Assembly (NCBI GenBank): GCA_016787805.1
Contig: JAEUTY010000039.1
Span: 1-64,000 of the forward strand
Direction of reading: 5' to 3'
DNA: 64,000 bases
Origin: Flavobacterium sp.
Lineage (GTDB): Bacteria > Bacteroidota > Bacteroidia > Flavobacteriales > Flavobacteriaceae
In this document: positions 37,135 through 45,543 of the stretch, one piece after another
Numbering within the stretch: position 1 is the first letter of the stretch
How the letters are laid out: each line of letters opens with the position of its first letter
Position numbers and translations under genes: made by a program
The notes under the pieces: model-generated
The model's database searches: none
Told to the model about the DNA's origin: nothing
Seen by the model: the letters and a program-made list of their open reading frames with translations, nothing else

Positions 37135-37380
37135 ATGAAAAAAGTAGTATCGATGTTAGCTGTTGTAGCTTTTTTATTTACAATGAATGTTAACGCACAA
37201 GAGCCTAAAAAAGCAAAAAAATCAAAAGCAAAAACTGAAAAGTATTCAACCACAGCTGATGCTTCTACTACTCCAGCGACAACTGAAAAGAAAGGATGTT
37301 CAGATGCTAGTGCAAAATCATGCTCTTCTTCTGGAAAAAAATCATGTTGCTCAGCTAAAAAAGAAGAAGCTAAATCATAA
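37135..37380 (+). CDS. Small secreted Lys/Ser/Cys-rich protein
   Basis: 81 residues. A signal peptide (MKKVVSMLAVVAFLFTMNVNA, cut before QEPK) leads a 60-residue mature part of low complexity, with Lys-Ala repeats, Thr/Ser stretches, and five Cys in the last 30 residues (KGCSD, KSCSSS, KSCCSAKK). No fold is recognisable. Such tails can bind copper, zinc or heme. Its place directly after the sulfide-oxidation operon may be meaningful, but it has its own promoter and terminator. Confidence 0.75.
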   Translation: MKKVVSMLAVVAFLFTMNVNAQEPKKAKKSKAKTEKYSTTADASTTPATTEKKGCSDASAKSCSSSGKKSCCSAKKEEAKS

Positions 37381-37406
37381 TTTAGTTTTCAAACAATAAA
37401 AATAAG

Positions 37407-37434
37407 TGCTCGAGTTTCTCGGGCATTTTTTTTA
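37407..37434 (+). terminator. Rho-independent terminator
   Basis: TGCTCGAG-TTT-CTCGGGCA forms an eight-pair stem with one G-T pair and a long T run, 26 bp after the Cys-rich peptide gene. Confidence 0.85.
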
Positions 37435-37567
37435 TAGAATTAGGGTATTTGTGCAATAAATTGTTAATAATATTAGTTATTAGGTTATTAGGTAATGGTT
37501 AGTTTGCCTAAATTTGAATTAAAATTGCCTCTTTTTTAGTTTCTAGTAATAGAAATTACCTACTGTT

Positions 37568-40500
37568 ATGAAAAGAAAGTTAGCTTACCTTCTTCTGCTA
37601 TTTGTAGTATCAGTGCAGACTGTATTTGGGTTTACTTTTACAGCAACCCCAACACCCGAATCTTGCGCTGGAAATGGTACGATATCATTCTCAGCATTCA
37701 ATACAGATCCCAATGGAACGATTGTTTATGTAGTGTATAAATTGCCCGAATTAACAATTCCATACGCTACAATTACTGGAAATAACATCAGTGGATTGTC
37801 TGCGGGTAATTACCGAATTATCGCACGAGAAACTGTCGGATCAGTAACAACAACGCAACAACAAGATGTAGTAATTAATAGTACAATTGTACCTCTAGTT
37901 TACAATGTTCAAAGTTTAAATCAAGCTTGTTCAAATACTAGTAATATTTCTGTTAATACAACTTCTGGAACTGCTGTTACTTACGAAATATTTTCAGGAC
38001 CAATGTTATTTCCTCCTCAAGCAAGTAACACATTTGTAGGATTGCCGGTTGGAGTATATAAAATTAGAGTTTTTGATAATTGTGGAATTGGCGTTGTACA
38101 AACCTTTACGGTAAGTCAAAATACAGCAGGAATAACTATTGGCGCCCCCACTTTTTCTGATACAGTACCACAAAATTGCAATTTAGTAGTCGTTACAAAT
38201 ATATTAACTCCTTCTGCTGGCACTGTATTAGGCTTTCCATTGGCTATTTCATATACCATTCATCCGCCTAATGGTGGCGCTCCAATTAATTTAAATTCGA
38301 ATATAGTAAATGGCAACCCAATATCGCAAAATGTTTCAATAACAATGCCCAATTATATCAATCAAATTTATAATTATGATATCGCCATAACCGATGCATG
38401 TGGGAGTGTTTACACGCAAAATTTTGTTGTTGATAATAATGTGGGTTTAATAAACAACACGGTAATTTTAGATTGTAATCAAAATTTTTTTGAATTAATT
38501 GCCTCAAGTTTCACTCCTCCTTACAGTTTAAATTTTACGTCTGCACCAGTTGGTTTTAACCCAAATGCTTTTAACGCCAGTTATCCAGGACCTTATTCAC
38601 AGGCTACTACGGTGTTTGGAAGTAACAATAATGTAGTGCCATTTGGTAATTATTCGGTTGAAATTGTAGACGGTTGTGGAAGAAGAACGACTCGAACGTT
38701 TAGTGTATTACTGAATCCGCCCATTCCTCAAGCTGTTTCCTATAATAATGGATGTTTAACAAATTCAGGAACCATAGTAGTGACTATTCCTTCCTTTGAA
38801 ATCGTTACGGCATCTGTTGTTGCAGCTCCTTCTAGCTATGGATTTCCGTTGCCTCACGATGTAACGGCTTTAATTGATGTCAATGGCACTTTAACATTAA
38901 CACCAGTTCCTTTAGGCAATTACACCATAACAATGACCGATAATTGTAATAGTAATTTAGCACCGATAAGCACAGTTGTTCCAGTTTATGTTGATCAAGG
39001 TTTAGAAGCTAGAGTGCGACCTGGTTGTGATATAGGTAAAACTGCGCTTCGGGTTTTTAGTAACAACGGAAAACTGCAAACAATTTCTATAACCAGCGCT
39101 CCAGCTGCTTTTGGTCAAACTTTGCCCTTTACTGTTTCCAACTTTATTGCTTTTGATGGAATTTTGTATCTAAATGATTTACCAGGAGGAAATTATACTT
39201 TTTCGGCTGTTGATGAATGTAATTTTGCGAATACAATTAACGTTGTTGCACCAGGTTATTCCATAACAACGAATTCATTTTCACTTCAACCCAATTGCGG
39301 TTCATTTGATATTCCGTTGAACTTTGTTAGCAATGGAACCATAAATGAGTCGTTCTGGTTGCAAAAATTAATTGATGTAAACACAAATACTTGGGGACAT
39401 CCTGCTACAAACACTGTTTACGCCAATGGTTCTACACCTTCACCAAATGATTCGCTTTTACTTTACAATGGAACGACCAATTTTAATTTGTCTTTTAATG
39501 GCACTTTTAGAATTGTAAGAGCGTTCAATTCTTATAATAATGGTATTGCAATAACTGCAGGAGCCTCAATAGATAGTGTGTGTTTAGAGATTTTGAGTCC
39601 AACATTGTCCTTTACGCAATCTTTAGATATTTTAGATGCTAATCGGATTCCATGTACCTCAAGTGGAAATTTGGATGTGGTGATAACAGCTGTTGGATTT
39701 CCACCTTTGAATTATTCTATCATTGAAAAAGATGGATTGCCTTTTTCTATTATCAATGGAACATCCAATATTTTTTATAACCTCGGACCAGGTTTGTATA
39801 CTTTTTTAGTAGAAGATTCATGTGGAAATCAAGTGCCTCAAATTTTTGATGTATCAACTTTGATTTCTTTAGTGAATATTACTCAACCTAATGATATTTT
39901 GCAATGCCTGAATGTTATAACCAATAATGAAACGTTTGATTTAACTTCACAAAACAGCATCATTTTAGGTTCGCAATCGCCAACAGATTATACTTTGACT
40001 TATCATACTTCATTATCAGATGCTCAGTCAAATATAAACACCATAACCAATCTAACCAATTTCAATCCAACTACAAATCCTCAAACTATTTATGCACGTT
40101 TGGTTTACAATGCATTATCATCATGTTATGAAGTTCGTTCTTTTGATTTAATTGTTGGACAAATTCCGCAATTTAATTTACAACCCAATTATATCAATTG
40201 TACTTCAACTCCGATTGATTTAGATGCTTCAGTACTTAATTTGCCCACCACAACTTATAGTTGGTCTAATGGAGCTACTATACCAACAATTACAGTCTCT
40301 CAAATAGGAACCACAAATTATACGGTAACAGCTACCAATTCGTACGGATTAAATGGAAGTTTAACTTGTACTGCATCAGCCAACATAAGTGTCACAATTT
40401 CTGCATTACCTCAGATTGATCGAATCGAAACTGTTGATTGGACAGAAAATGAGAATAGCATTACGGTTTATACTAGTAATAATGACGCTTATGAATTTTC

Positions 40501-40876
40501 ATTGGATGGCAACAATTACCAAAGCAGTAATGTTTTTAGCAATTTGCTACCAGGTTTATATACGGTTTATGTAAGAGATTTAAACGGTTGCGGTGTGTTT
40601 ACACAAGAAGTTTGGCTACTGTATTATGTTAAATTTTTTACTCCAAATGGTGATGGCGCCAATGAACGATGGACGATTAAAAATGCGCATTTTGAACCCG
40701 ATTTAAAAATAGTTATTTACGATCGTTACGGTAAAATTATGGCCAATTTTGATGCCAATAGTCGAGGTTGGGATGGGACTTACAACAATTTACCCATGTT
40801 TGCTACCGATTATTGGTTTGTTGTATACCGACAAGACGGACGCATACATAAAGGTCATTTTTCTCTAAAAAGGTAA
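37568..40876 (+). CDS. Large secreted surface protein with T9SS type B sorting domain
   Basis: 1102 residues. A signal peptide (about 1-22) is followed by repeated beta domains of the SprB/adhesin kind, recognisable by recurring phrases such as LPGGNYTFSAVDECN, VPFGNYSVEIVDGCG and LGPGLYTFLVEDSCG. The last 85 residues (FFTPNGDGANERWTI, LKIVIYDRYGKIM, GWDGTYNN, ATDYWFVV) are the gliding-motility-associated type B C-terminal domain. The protein should be exported by the T9SS and attached at the cell surface as an adhesin or matrix protein. Confidence 0.88.
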   Translation: MKRKLAYLLLLFVVSVQTVFGFTFTATPTPESCAGNGTISFSAFNTDPNGTIVYVVYKLPELTIPYATITGNNISGLSAGNYRIIARETVGSVTTTQQQDVVINSTIVPLVYNVQSLNQACSNTSNISVNTTSGTAVTYEIFSGPMLFPPQASNTFVGLPVGVYKIRVFDNCGIGVVQTFTVSQNTAGITIGAPTFSDTVPQNCNLVVVTNILTPSAGTVLGFPLAISYTIHPPNGGAPINLNSNIVNGNPISQNVSITMPNYINQIYNYDIAITDACGSVYTQNFVVDNNVGLINNTVILDCNQNFFELIASSFTPPYSLNFTSAPVGFNPNAFNASYPGPYSQATTVFGSNNNVVPFGNYSVEIVDGCGRRTTRTFSVLLNPPIPQAVSYNNGCLTNSGTIVVTIPSFEIVTASVVAAPSSYGFPLPHDVTALIDVNGTLTLTPVPLGNYTITMTDNCNSNLAPISTVVPVYVDQGLEARVRPGCDIGKTALRVFSNNGKLQTISITSAPAAFGQTLPFTVSNFIAFDGILYLNDLPGGNYTFSAVDECNFANTINVVAPGYSITTNSFSLQPNCGSFDIPLNFVSNGTINESFWLQKLIDVNTNTWGHPATNTVYANGSTPSPNDSLLLYNGTTNFNLSFNGTFRIVRAFNSYNNGIAITAGASIDSVCLEILSPTLSFTQSLDILDANRIPCTSSGNLDVVITAVGFPPLNYSIIEKDGLPFSIINGTSNIFYNLGPGLYTFLVEDSCGNQVPQIFDVSTLISLVNITQPNDILQCLNVITNNETFDLTSQNSIILGSQSPTDYTLTYHTSLSDAQSNINTITNLTNFNPTTNPQTIYARLVYNALSSCYEVRSFDLIVGQIPQFNLQPNYINCTSTPIDLDASVLNLPTTTYSWSNGATIPTITVSQIGTTNYTVTATNSYGLNGSLTCTASANISVTISALPQIDRIETVDWTENENSITVYTSNNDAYEFSLDGNNYQSSNVFSNLLPGLYTVYVRDLNGCGVFTQEVWLLYYVKFFTPNGDGANERWTIKNAHFEPDLKIVIYDRYGKIMANFDANSRGWDGTYNNLPMFATDYWFVVYRQDGRIHKGHFSLKR

Positions 40877-40879
40877 ATC

Positions 40880-42187
40880 TTATTTGGATTTTAAATCGTT
40901 TTTGTTGGGTCCACCAAAACCTAAATTTAATGATAATAATGAAATCAATGTTCCGCTGTCAACATTGAAAGTAGGTTTAAACGCGCTACCCAATTGATAC
41001 GAAACTGCTATTTGATCGGTTACCCGATAGCTAAAAGTGCCAATGTATTGAAAATCACTTGAGTTTTCTTTTCGGTACAAAGTGTTGCCAGCTGTGTCTT
41101 GTCCTGCATCAATTAATGATTTACTTGATCTTCCGGTAGCTTCAAACTCGATAGTAAATTTCTTAAACTCACCTGCAACCGAAACACCATAGTCAATATT
41201 GTGATCAAAAACGACGGAATTAGGAAAATATTTTTCAAAATAGGATTTAAAATAGCGTTCGTATCTTACAGTTGCTGAAGCTTTTAAGAAACTTATTTCT
41301 TTAGAAAAATTATAGGAAGGACTCAACCATATGGCGAATTTAGGAACTTCAGAAAATTCAAAATTATTGTCAGGAAAATTGATGTGAACAGCACTTGCAA
41401 AATCTATAGCTAAACCTTGTCTGGCAGTAATGTAGGATTTAAACTTATTGTAATTTCCACCAATTGTAGTTCTAGTAATGGTAAGAACAGACTCCATGAA
41501 TGTATCAAATTGCTCGATATTAAATTCTAAAGCATCAACATCTTCTATTATTTTTTCAGCTATAGTTGTAGCTTCTGTTTTGGATTTAGTTTTAAGTTCT
41601 TTGTAAATCACATCAGGCAATATTCTTTGTAATTCAGCGATATAGTCTTCTTTAGAAGCGTTTTCGTTATTGTCATGGTATTTGTCCAACACTTTTCCTA
41701 TAGAGTTGTTAATTGTCAATTGGTTGTCCAATTCAGTTAAATAACCGTCAATTATCGTTTGATCTTCTTTATTTCCAAAAAAGAGAGAAGTTCGGTAACC
41801 TAAGGCTATACTTTTGGTTTCAGTGCTGTCTTGTAAAATAAACTTTTGAGTTGTAGCAATCGAAAAAGAAGAATTTCGAACCAGTTGCATCATTCCCGTT
41901 TTTGGATACAAATAATCGTTTAAACTTATTCCTCTATTAACCGCCCAATAAGGCATAAATTCCAATCCAAAATCGTTAGGAATAATACTATTGCCATTGC
42001 TATCAGTAAAATTTGAGTACAAAGCTGTTTCAAGAGCACGGTAAGATTTTGGCTTCAGTTGTGCGCTTGGTTGCATTCCCAAAATTGAAGCAGCTGGCGA
42101 AGTCGGAGTAGTAAGTGTGTTTAATTTTTCTTGTGAAAATCCTAAAATGCAATAAAAAACACTAGCTACAATGAGTTTTTTTTTCAT
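40880..42187 (-). CDS. Probable outer-membrane beta-barrel protein of unknown function
   Basis: 435 residues with a signal peptide (MKKKLIVASVFYCILGFS). The mature sequence alternates polar and apolar residues in many strands (AIWLSPSYNFSKEISFLK, KASATVRYERYFKSYF, QYIGTFSYRVTDQIAVSY), as in outer-membrane barrels. A helical insertion spans about 140-240. No family is recognised. It overlaps the upstream 117-residue gene by 4 bp, so they work as a pair. Confidence 0.65.
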   Translation of the reverse strand: MKKKLIVASVFYCILGFSQEKLNTLTTPTSPAASILGMQPSAQLKPKSYRALETALYSNFTDSNGNSIIPNDFGLEFMPYWAVNRGISLNDYLYPKTGMMQLVRNSSFSIATTQKFILQDSTETKSIALGYRTSLFFGNKEDQTIIDGYLTELDNQLTINNSIGKVLDKYHDNNENASKEDYIAELQRILPDVIYKELKTKSKTEATTIAEKIIEDVDALEFNIEQFDTFMESVLTITRTTIGGNYNKFKSYITARQGLAIDFASAVHINFPDNNFEFSEVPKFAIWLSPSYNFSKEISFLKASATVRYERYFKSYFEKYFPNSVVFDHNIDYGVSVAGEFKKFTIEFEATGRSSKSLIDAGQDTAGNTLYRKENSSDFQYIGTFSYRVTDQIAVSYQLGSAFKPTFNVDSGTLISLLSLNLGFGGPNKNDLKSK

Positions 42188-42537
42188 GATTTAATGAATT
42201 TAATTTTCAAAATAATAAAAGGATCTTCCGTTTCCGTTTTTAAATTATCATGATGATGTATTAGTGTATTGTTTACATAAAAATCTACAATTATATTGTC
42301 TGCTACAGGAGTAGGATTTTTGACACTACAATATACAGCAGTTTTAGATTTGGTTAGGCTTTTCAATAGCCCTAGACTTTTTTTTCCAGAATCCTCAATT
42401 AATAAATCATCAGCGTTTGGTGTTTCAATATTGGTTCGTGCAACATTTCCGTTGGAAATCATTTTTACTTTAAAAACAATTTCCTCATTCTCATTACCAG
42501 TGTAGGTCAATTTTTCGTGTCTGTAAATTTTACTCAT
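42184..42537 (-). CDS. Small protein of unknown function
   Basis: 117 residues, no signal peptide or membrane segment, mostly beta strands (KLTYTGNENEEIVFKVKMIS, NIIVDFYVNNTLIHHHDN). No domain is recognised. It is translationally coupled (ATGA overlap) to the barrel-like protein at 40880-42187. It is the last gene before the apparent mobile-element boundary. Confidence 0.6.
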   Translation of the reverse strand: MSKIYRHEKLTYTGNENEEIVFKVKMISNGNVARTNIETPNADDLLIEDSGKKSLGLLKSLTKSKTAVYCSVKNPTPVADNIIVDFYVNNTLIHHHDNLKTETEDPFIILKIKFIKS

Positions 42538-42672
42538 AATAAAATTGTTTTTTTGTACTATTTAATCAATACAAATATAACTACTATATATTCAATAATT
42601 TAGGGTTTTTTCCTAATTCAAGAAAGGTGTTTTTCCTTAGGAATTGTTAACAGACTTGTCAACTAAAAAAGA

Positions 42673-42706
42673 AAAACCCTTACAATCAGATGATTATAAG
42701 GGTTTT
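42673..42706. terminator. Hairpin next to the tRNA-like fragment
   Basis: AAAACCCTTACAATC and GATTATAAGGGTTTT form a 15-base stem with one C-A mismatch and a four-base loop. It lies immediately left of a fragment that resembles a tRNA 3' end on the minus strand, so it may be the former terminator of that tRNA. Confidence 0.6.
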
Positions 42707-42724
42707 CGCGGAGAAAGAGGGATT
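42706..42724 (-). other. Candidate att site: displaced tRNA 3' end
   Basis: CGCGGAGAAAGAGGGATT reads on the minus strand as AATCCCTCTTTCTCCGCG. This resembles the T-arm and acceptor 3' end of a Bacteroidota tRNA, probably a Ser type, but the sequence departs at AATCCC where a TTCGA T-loop should continue. Only this tail is present. Elements that integrate into tRNA 3' ends leave such a copy at their far end. Confidence 0.5.
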
Positions 42725-42953
42725 AACCTATTGTCTTTATGTTGCTGATATACAATGTAGTATATTTTGTTTTTAATTCAAGTACCCCTAATAGTACCCC
42801 TCTAAATTATTGTGGTTTATCATCTATGTTGATACTTCAAATTTACAAAAAATACTTCAATTTAAATTTTGTTTTGTGATTAAAATTTGAATAGGTAGTT
42901 ATTTATTTTATAGACAAGTAAAGTTTGTTTTTTGAACAAGTAAACTTTAAAAA
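42725..42953. other. Gene-free element end with AGTACCCC repeats
   Basis: No coding frame is supported here. AGTACCCCT occurs twice in close succession (42781-42789 and 42793-42801). Short repeats like these beside att sites can be integrase arm-binding sites; no integrase gene is found in the window. Confidence 0.35.
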
Positions 42954-43157
42954 CTAACCAATAATAAGACGCTCAACTTGTTCATATTTTAAGCTAGTGT
43001 ATTGGCAGAACTCCTCGATGCTCACAAGTTCATTTTGGAGCTTATTGAGGTCCTTTCTGATATTTTGCAACATTCGTATGCTTTGCCTGTAACTCTTCCC
43101 TGTAATACGTTGTATGTCCTTTGGGTAGATACACAATCTCTTATTTTCAATTTTCAT
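42954..43157 (-). CDS. Small HTH-like protein found on Flavobacterium mobile elements
   Basis: 67 residues. NKRLCIYPKDIQRITGKSYR followed by a predicted long helix and SIEEFCQYTSLKYEQVERLI looks like a compact DNA-binding helix-turn-helix. I have the impression of similar short proteins on integrated elements in Flavobacteriaceae, but give that low weight. Function unknown; a regulator or excision factor is possible. Confidence 0.6.
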   Translation of the reverse strand: MKIENKRLCIYPKDIQRITGKSYRQSIRMLQNIRKDLNKLQNELVSIEEFCQYTSLKYEQVERLIIG

Positions 43158-43469
43158 ACACTATCTATAGCTTTAACTAGGCTTTGACTTACATGAAAGC
43201 CGTATAATCCAATTTTTTGAACAGGATAAAATTAGTAAAAAATCTATTTTGTTTAGAAGCTGCAATTTACTTTTAATTTTTAGGTTCAAAAACGTGTATT
43301 TATGTCGATTTCTGCCATTTATGTCACAAAGTGACATATTGTATTGGTGCTACTTTTTTAATTGGTTTAATTGACTAAAATTTGTTCTTGAAATCAATCG
43401 ATGGATGTTGCAAAAGGATGATGATTGAGGGAAATGATCACTGATTTTAATAATTAAAATTTTGAAGTT
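43158..43469. other. Regulatory gap before the four-gene cassette
   Basis: There is no supported gene here. The notable item is the perfect palindrome at 43320-43338. A weaker hairpin (GGCTTT/AAAGCC, 43180-43201) lies near the start of the divergent small gene. Confidence 0.5.
43320..43338. promoter_or_regulatory. Perfect 19-bp palindrome, probable operator
   Basis: TATGTCACAAAGTGACATA has eight-base arms around AAA. It lies about 130 bp before the cassette start at 43470. Its form suits a dimeric regulator of the Crp/Fnr or phage-repressor kind; the protein is not identified. Confidence 0.5.
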
Positions 43470-44228
43470 ATGGCTAGACAGAAAGGCATAATTAAACTAA
43501 AAGGTACTATCGGAGATATTACTTTTTACAAAACGCAAGATGGTCACTTGGCGAGAGAAAAAGGCGGCATTGACGCTAGTAGAATTGCCAGTGACCCTGC
43601 GTTTCAAAGAACGCGTGAAAATGGTTCGGAGTTCGGCAGAGCTGGGAAAGCCGGAAAGGTTTTGAGAACAGCATTAAGAGCATTGCTTTTAAATTCTGCT
43701 GATGGTAGAATGGTTAGTCGTTTGACGCAAGCGATGGTAAAGGTTATTCAGGCGGATTTGGTGAGCGACAGAGGCTTGCGTAACGTGATTGATGGTGAAG
43801 CGGAATTGCTTACGGGATTCGAATTTAACATTCGTGGTAAATTAGGAACTAGTTTATTCGCTCCTTTTGTTGCAACAATTGACCGTGTTGCTGGAGAAAT
43901 AAGTGTTGATTTGGCTTCGTTTATTCCAGTTAATATGATTGCAGCTCCATCAGGAACTACTCATTTTAAAATTATTTCTGCTGGTGCTGAAATTGATTTT
44001 GAAGCTGAAACGTTTGTCGAAACGCATTCAGAAACTGCCATTTTACCATGGGATGCCACTGCCACTGCTTTGATAAGCCAAGTAAATGCAGTTACGCCTG
44101 CTAGTACAAAACCATTGTTTTTGGCATTAGGTGTTGAATTTTATCAGCAAGTAAATGGAACTATGTATCCGCTTAAAAATGGAGCTTTCAACCCGTTGTC
44201 GGTTGTGAAAGTAGATAGCGGTGTGTAA
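43470..44228 (+). CDS. Unknown protein of the Flavobacteriia 'GDITFYKTQDG' type
   Basis: 252 residues, no signal peptide. It begins with KGIIKLKGTIGDITFYKTQ, followed by a basic stretch with RENGSEFGRAGKAGKVLRTA. The second half is beta-rich and ends PLKNGAFNPLSVVKVDSGV. I recall such proteins as common and often multicopy in Flavobacteriia, with no known function. Its stop overlaps by 1 bp with the start of the DUF5675 gene, so they form an operon. A structural (phage-like or particle) role is possible but unproven. Confidence 0.65.
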   Translation: MARQKGIIKLKGTIGDITFYKTQDGHLAREKGGIDASRIASDPAFQRTRENGSEFGRAGKAGKVLRTALRALLLNSADGRMVSRLTQAMVKVIQADLVSDRGLRNVIDGEAELLTGFEFNIRGKLGTSLFAPFVATIDRVAGEISVDLASFIPVNMIAAPSGTTHFKIISAGAEIDFEAETFVETHSETAILPWDATATALISQVNAVTPASTKPLFLALGVEFYQQVNGTMYPLKNGAFNPLSVVKVDSGV

Positions 44229-44623
44229 TGGTTCTTAAATTGACCAGAACTTATTTCCCTAACGGAACTAACGGAAAACTCGAATGTAAAGGAAAATCCA
44301 TTTGTTACACAATTGAGTTACCATGGAGAGAAAATGAAACGAGAGTTTCCTGCATTCCGGAAGGGAAATATTTTATTAAAAAACGATACAGCCAAAAATT
44401 TCAATGGCATTTGGAGGTTTTGGATGTGAAAAACAGAAGTCTAATTCTGTTTCATCCAGCCAATAATGCTTTGCAAGAATTGAACGGTTGTATTGCTCCA
44501 GTAACAAAACTTTCTGGACCAGGATTAGGGTTGATGTCCCGAAAAGCTTTTATAAGTTTAAAATCGATGGTTTATAAAGCTTTGGACAACAAAGAAAGTG
44601 TTGAATTGATTGTGAAATCTTAA
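44228..44623 (+). CDS. DUF5675 family protein
   Basis: 131 residues. ICYTIELPWRENETRVSCIP, EGKYFIKKRYSQKFQWHLEV and SLILFHPANNALQELNGCIA match DUF5675, which has conserved His and Cys residues in an arrangement loosely like a murein-acting or L,D-transpeptidase-type fold (HPAN...GCI). The family occurs in phages and mobile elements. It is coupled to the 252-residue gene and followed 12 bp later by a small hydrophobic protein. Confidence 0.75.
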   Translation: MVLKLTRTYFPNGTNGKLECKGKSICYTIELPWRENETRVSCIPEGKYFIKKRYSQKFQWHLEVLDVKNRSLILFHPANNALQELNGCIAPVTKLSGPGLGLMSRKAFISLKSMVYKALDNKESVELIVKS

Positions 44624-44635
44624 ATAGTTATTTTT

Positions 44636-44887
44636 ATGAATATACTAGAAAGAGCGAAAGCTCCAACTCCGAAATTTTTTAAGATTTTGAGAAGTATTGG
44701 ATTGGCATTATTGGGTATTAGTGGTTCAATAGTAGCTGCTCCTGTTGTTTTACCTGCAGCAGTAGTTACTGCAGCAGGTTATGTAGCTATTGCAGGTGGT
44801 GTAATTTCTGCAATTAGCCAAATAACTGTTGATGATAAAGCCAAGAAAGAAATTGAGAACCTCAGCAAAGCGCGTGATGGAAACTAA
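44636..44887 (+). CDS. Small hydrophobic protein
   Basis: 83 residues. One long hydrophobic stretch (about residues 20-62, IGLALLGISGSIVAAPVVLP and onward, rich in Ala, Gly and Val) could form two membrane helices, with a charged tail. It resembles holin-like or phage membrane proteins in size only. It overlaps the next gene by 11 bp. Confidence 0.6.
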   Translation: MNILERAKAPTPKFFKILRSIGLALLGISGSIVAAPVVLPAAVVTAAGYVAIAGGVISAISQITVDDKAKKEIENLSKARDGN

Positions 44888-45053
44888 TATTTCTTTAAAA
44901 GCTGGCACTGCATCAGGAACAGTATTAAGTATTTTACCCAATATTCTTTCTGAAGATATTGTAAAAACAATTATCTTAGCAGCGTTGGGAGCAACTGTTA
45001 GTTTTACGGTTTCGCTCTCATTAAAATGGTTGACAAAATCTAAAAATAAATAG
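44877..45053 (+). CDS. Small membrane protein, last of the cassette
   Basis: 58 residues from the ATG at 44877, preferred over an earlier in-frame ATG at 44829 because the latter would overlap the preceding gene by almost 60 bp and adds a highly basic extension. It has a hydrophobic segment (about 10-48, with DIVKTIILAALGATVSFTVS) and a basic end. Function unknown. A terminator follows. Confidence 0.5.
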   Translation: METNISLKAGTASGTVLSILPNILSEDIVKTIILAALGATVSFTVSLSLKWLTKSKNK

Positions 45054-45092
45054 TCTAGTTTTCGTGTGGTAACCTTTACTGGATTAACTTAA

Positions 45093-45121
45093 GAAGCCTA
45101 GTCGTTAGACCAGGCTTTTTT
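45093..45121. terminator. Rho-independent terminator
   Basis: AAGCCTAGTC and GACCAGGCTT flank a four-base loop (GTTA) with one internal mismatch and end in a T run. It terminates the four-gene cassette just before the convergent gene at 45121. Confidence 0.75.
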
Positions 45122-45543
45122 CATTTATTACAATAGCGGTATAAAATTACTCTTCGCATATCGTTTATGAGATTGATATTCTCATGAAACTGCTTTTCCT
45201 TTTGTTCTAGAAGCTTTAGTGCTGCAATATGCTTAACATGTAGCTCGTGCTCTTCCATCATGATTTTTGCTTTTAGAAAAAACTCTTTTTTGAAGTCTGG
45301 AAGACGTAAGAATGGAATTACGGAACCACAAAGAAATTGGTGCCAGAATTTTGTTTTCCATAAACTATAAGCAATGAAAAATAAACTTTCGCATTCATCC
45401 TCGTTTTGAAAAAGGACAACAAAACTGTTTGTAAATGGCTCTTTTTGGGGCTTTCCGCTATTCATTCCCTTGTTAAGTATAAACAAATGTGGTTTTGTGT
45501 AAATCGTTCCTACTCGGTGGGTTTTGATGATGAAATTTAGCAT
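45121..45543 (-). CDS. DUF6943 family protein
   Basis: 140 residues. FIIKTHRVGTIYTKPHLFIL, NKGMNSGKPQKEPFTNSFVV and WHQFLCGSVIPFLRLPDFKK match what I remember as DUF6943, a family confined to Bacteroidota conjugative and mobilizable elements. The function is not known. Its presence supports a mobile-element origin. It faces away from the structured gene-free region. Confidence 0.65.
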   Translation of the reverse strand: MLNFIIKTHRVGTIYTKPHLFILNKGMNSGKPQKEPFTNSFVVLFQNEDECESLFFIAYSLWKTKFWHQFLCGSVIPFLRLPDFKKEFFLKAKIMMEEHELHVKHIAALKLLEQKEKQFHENINLINDMRRVILYRYCNK

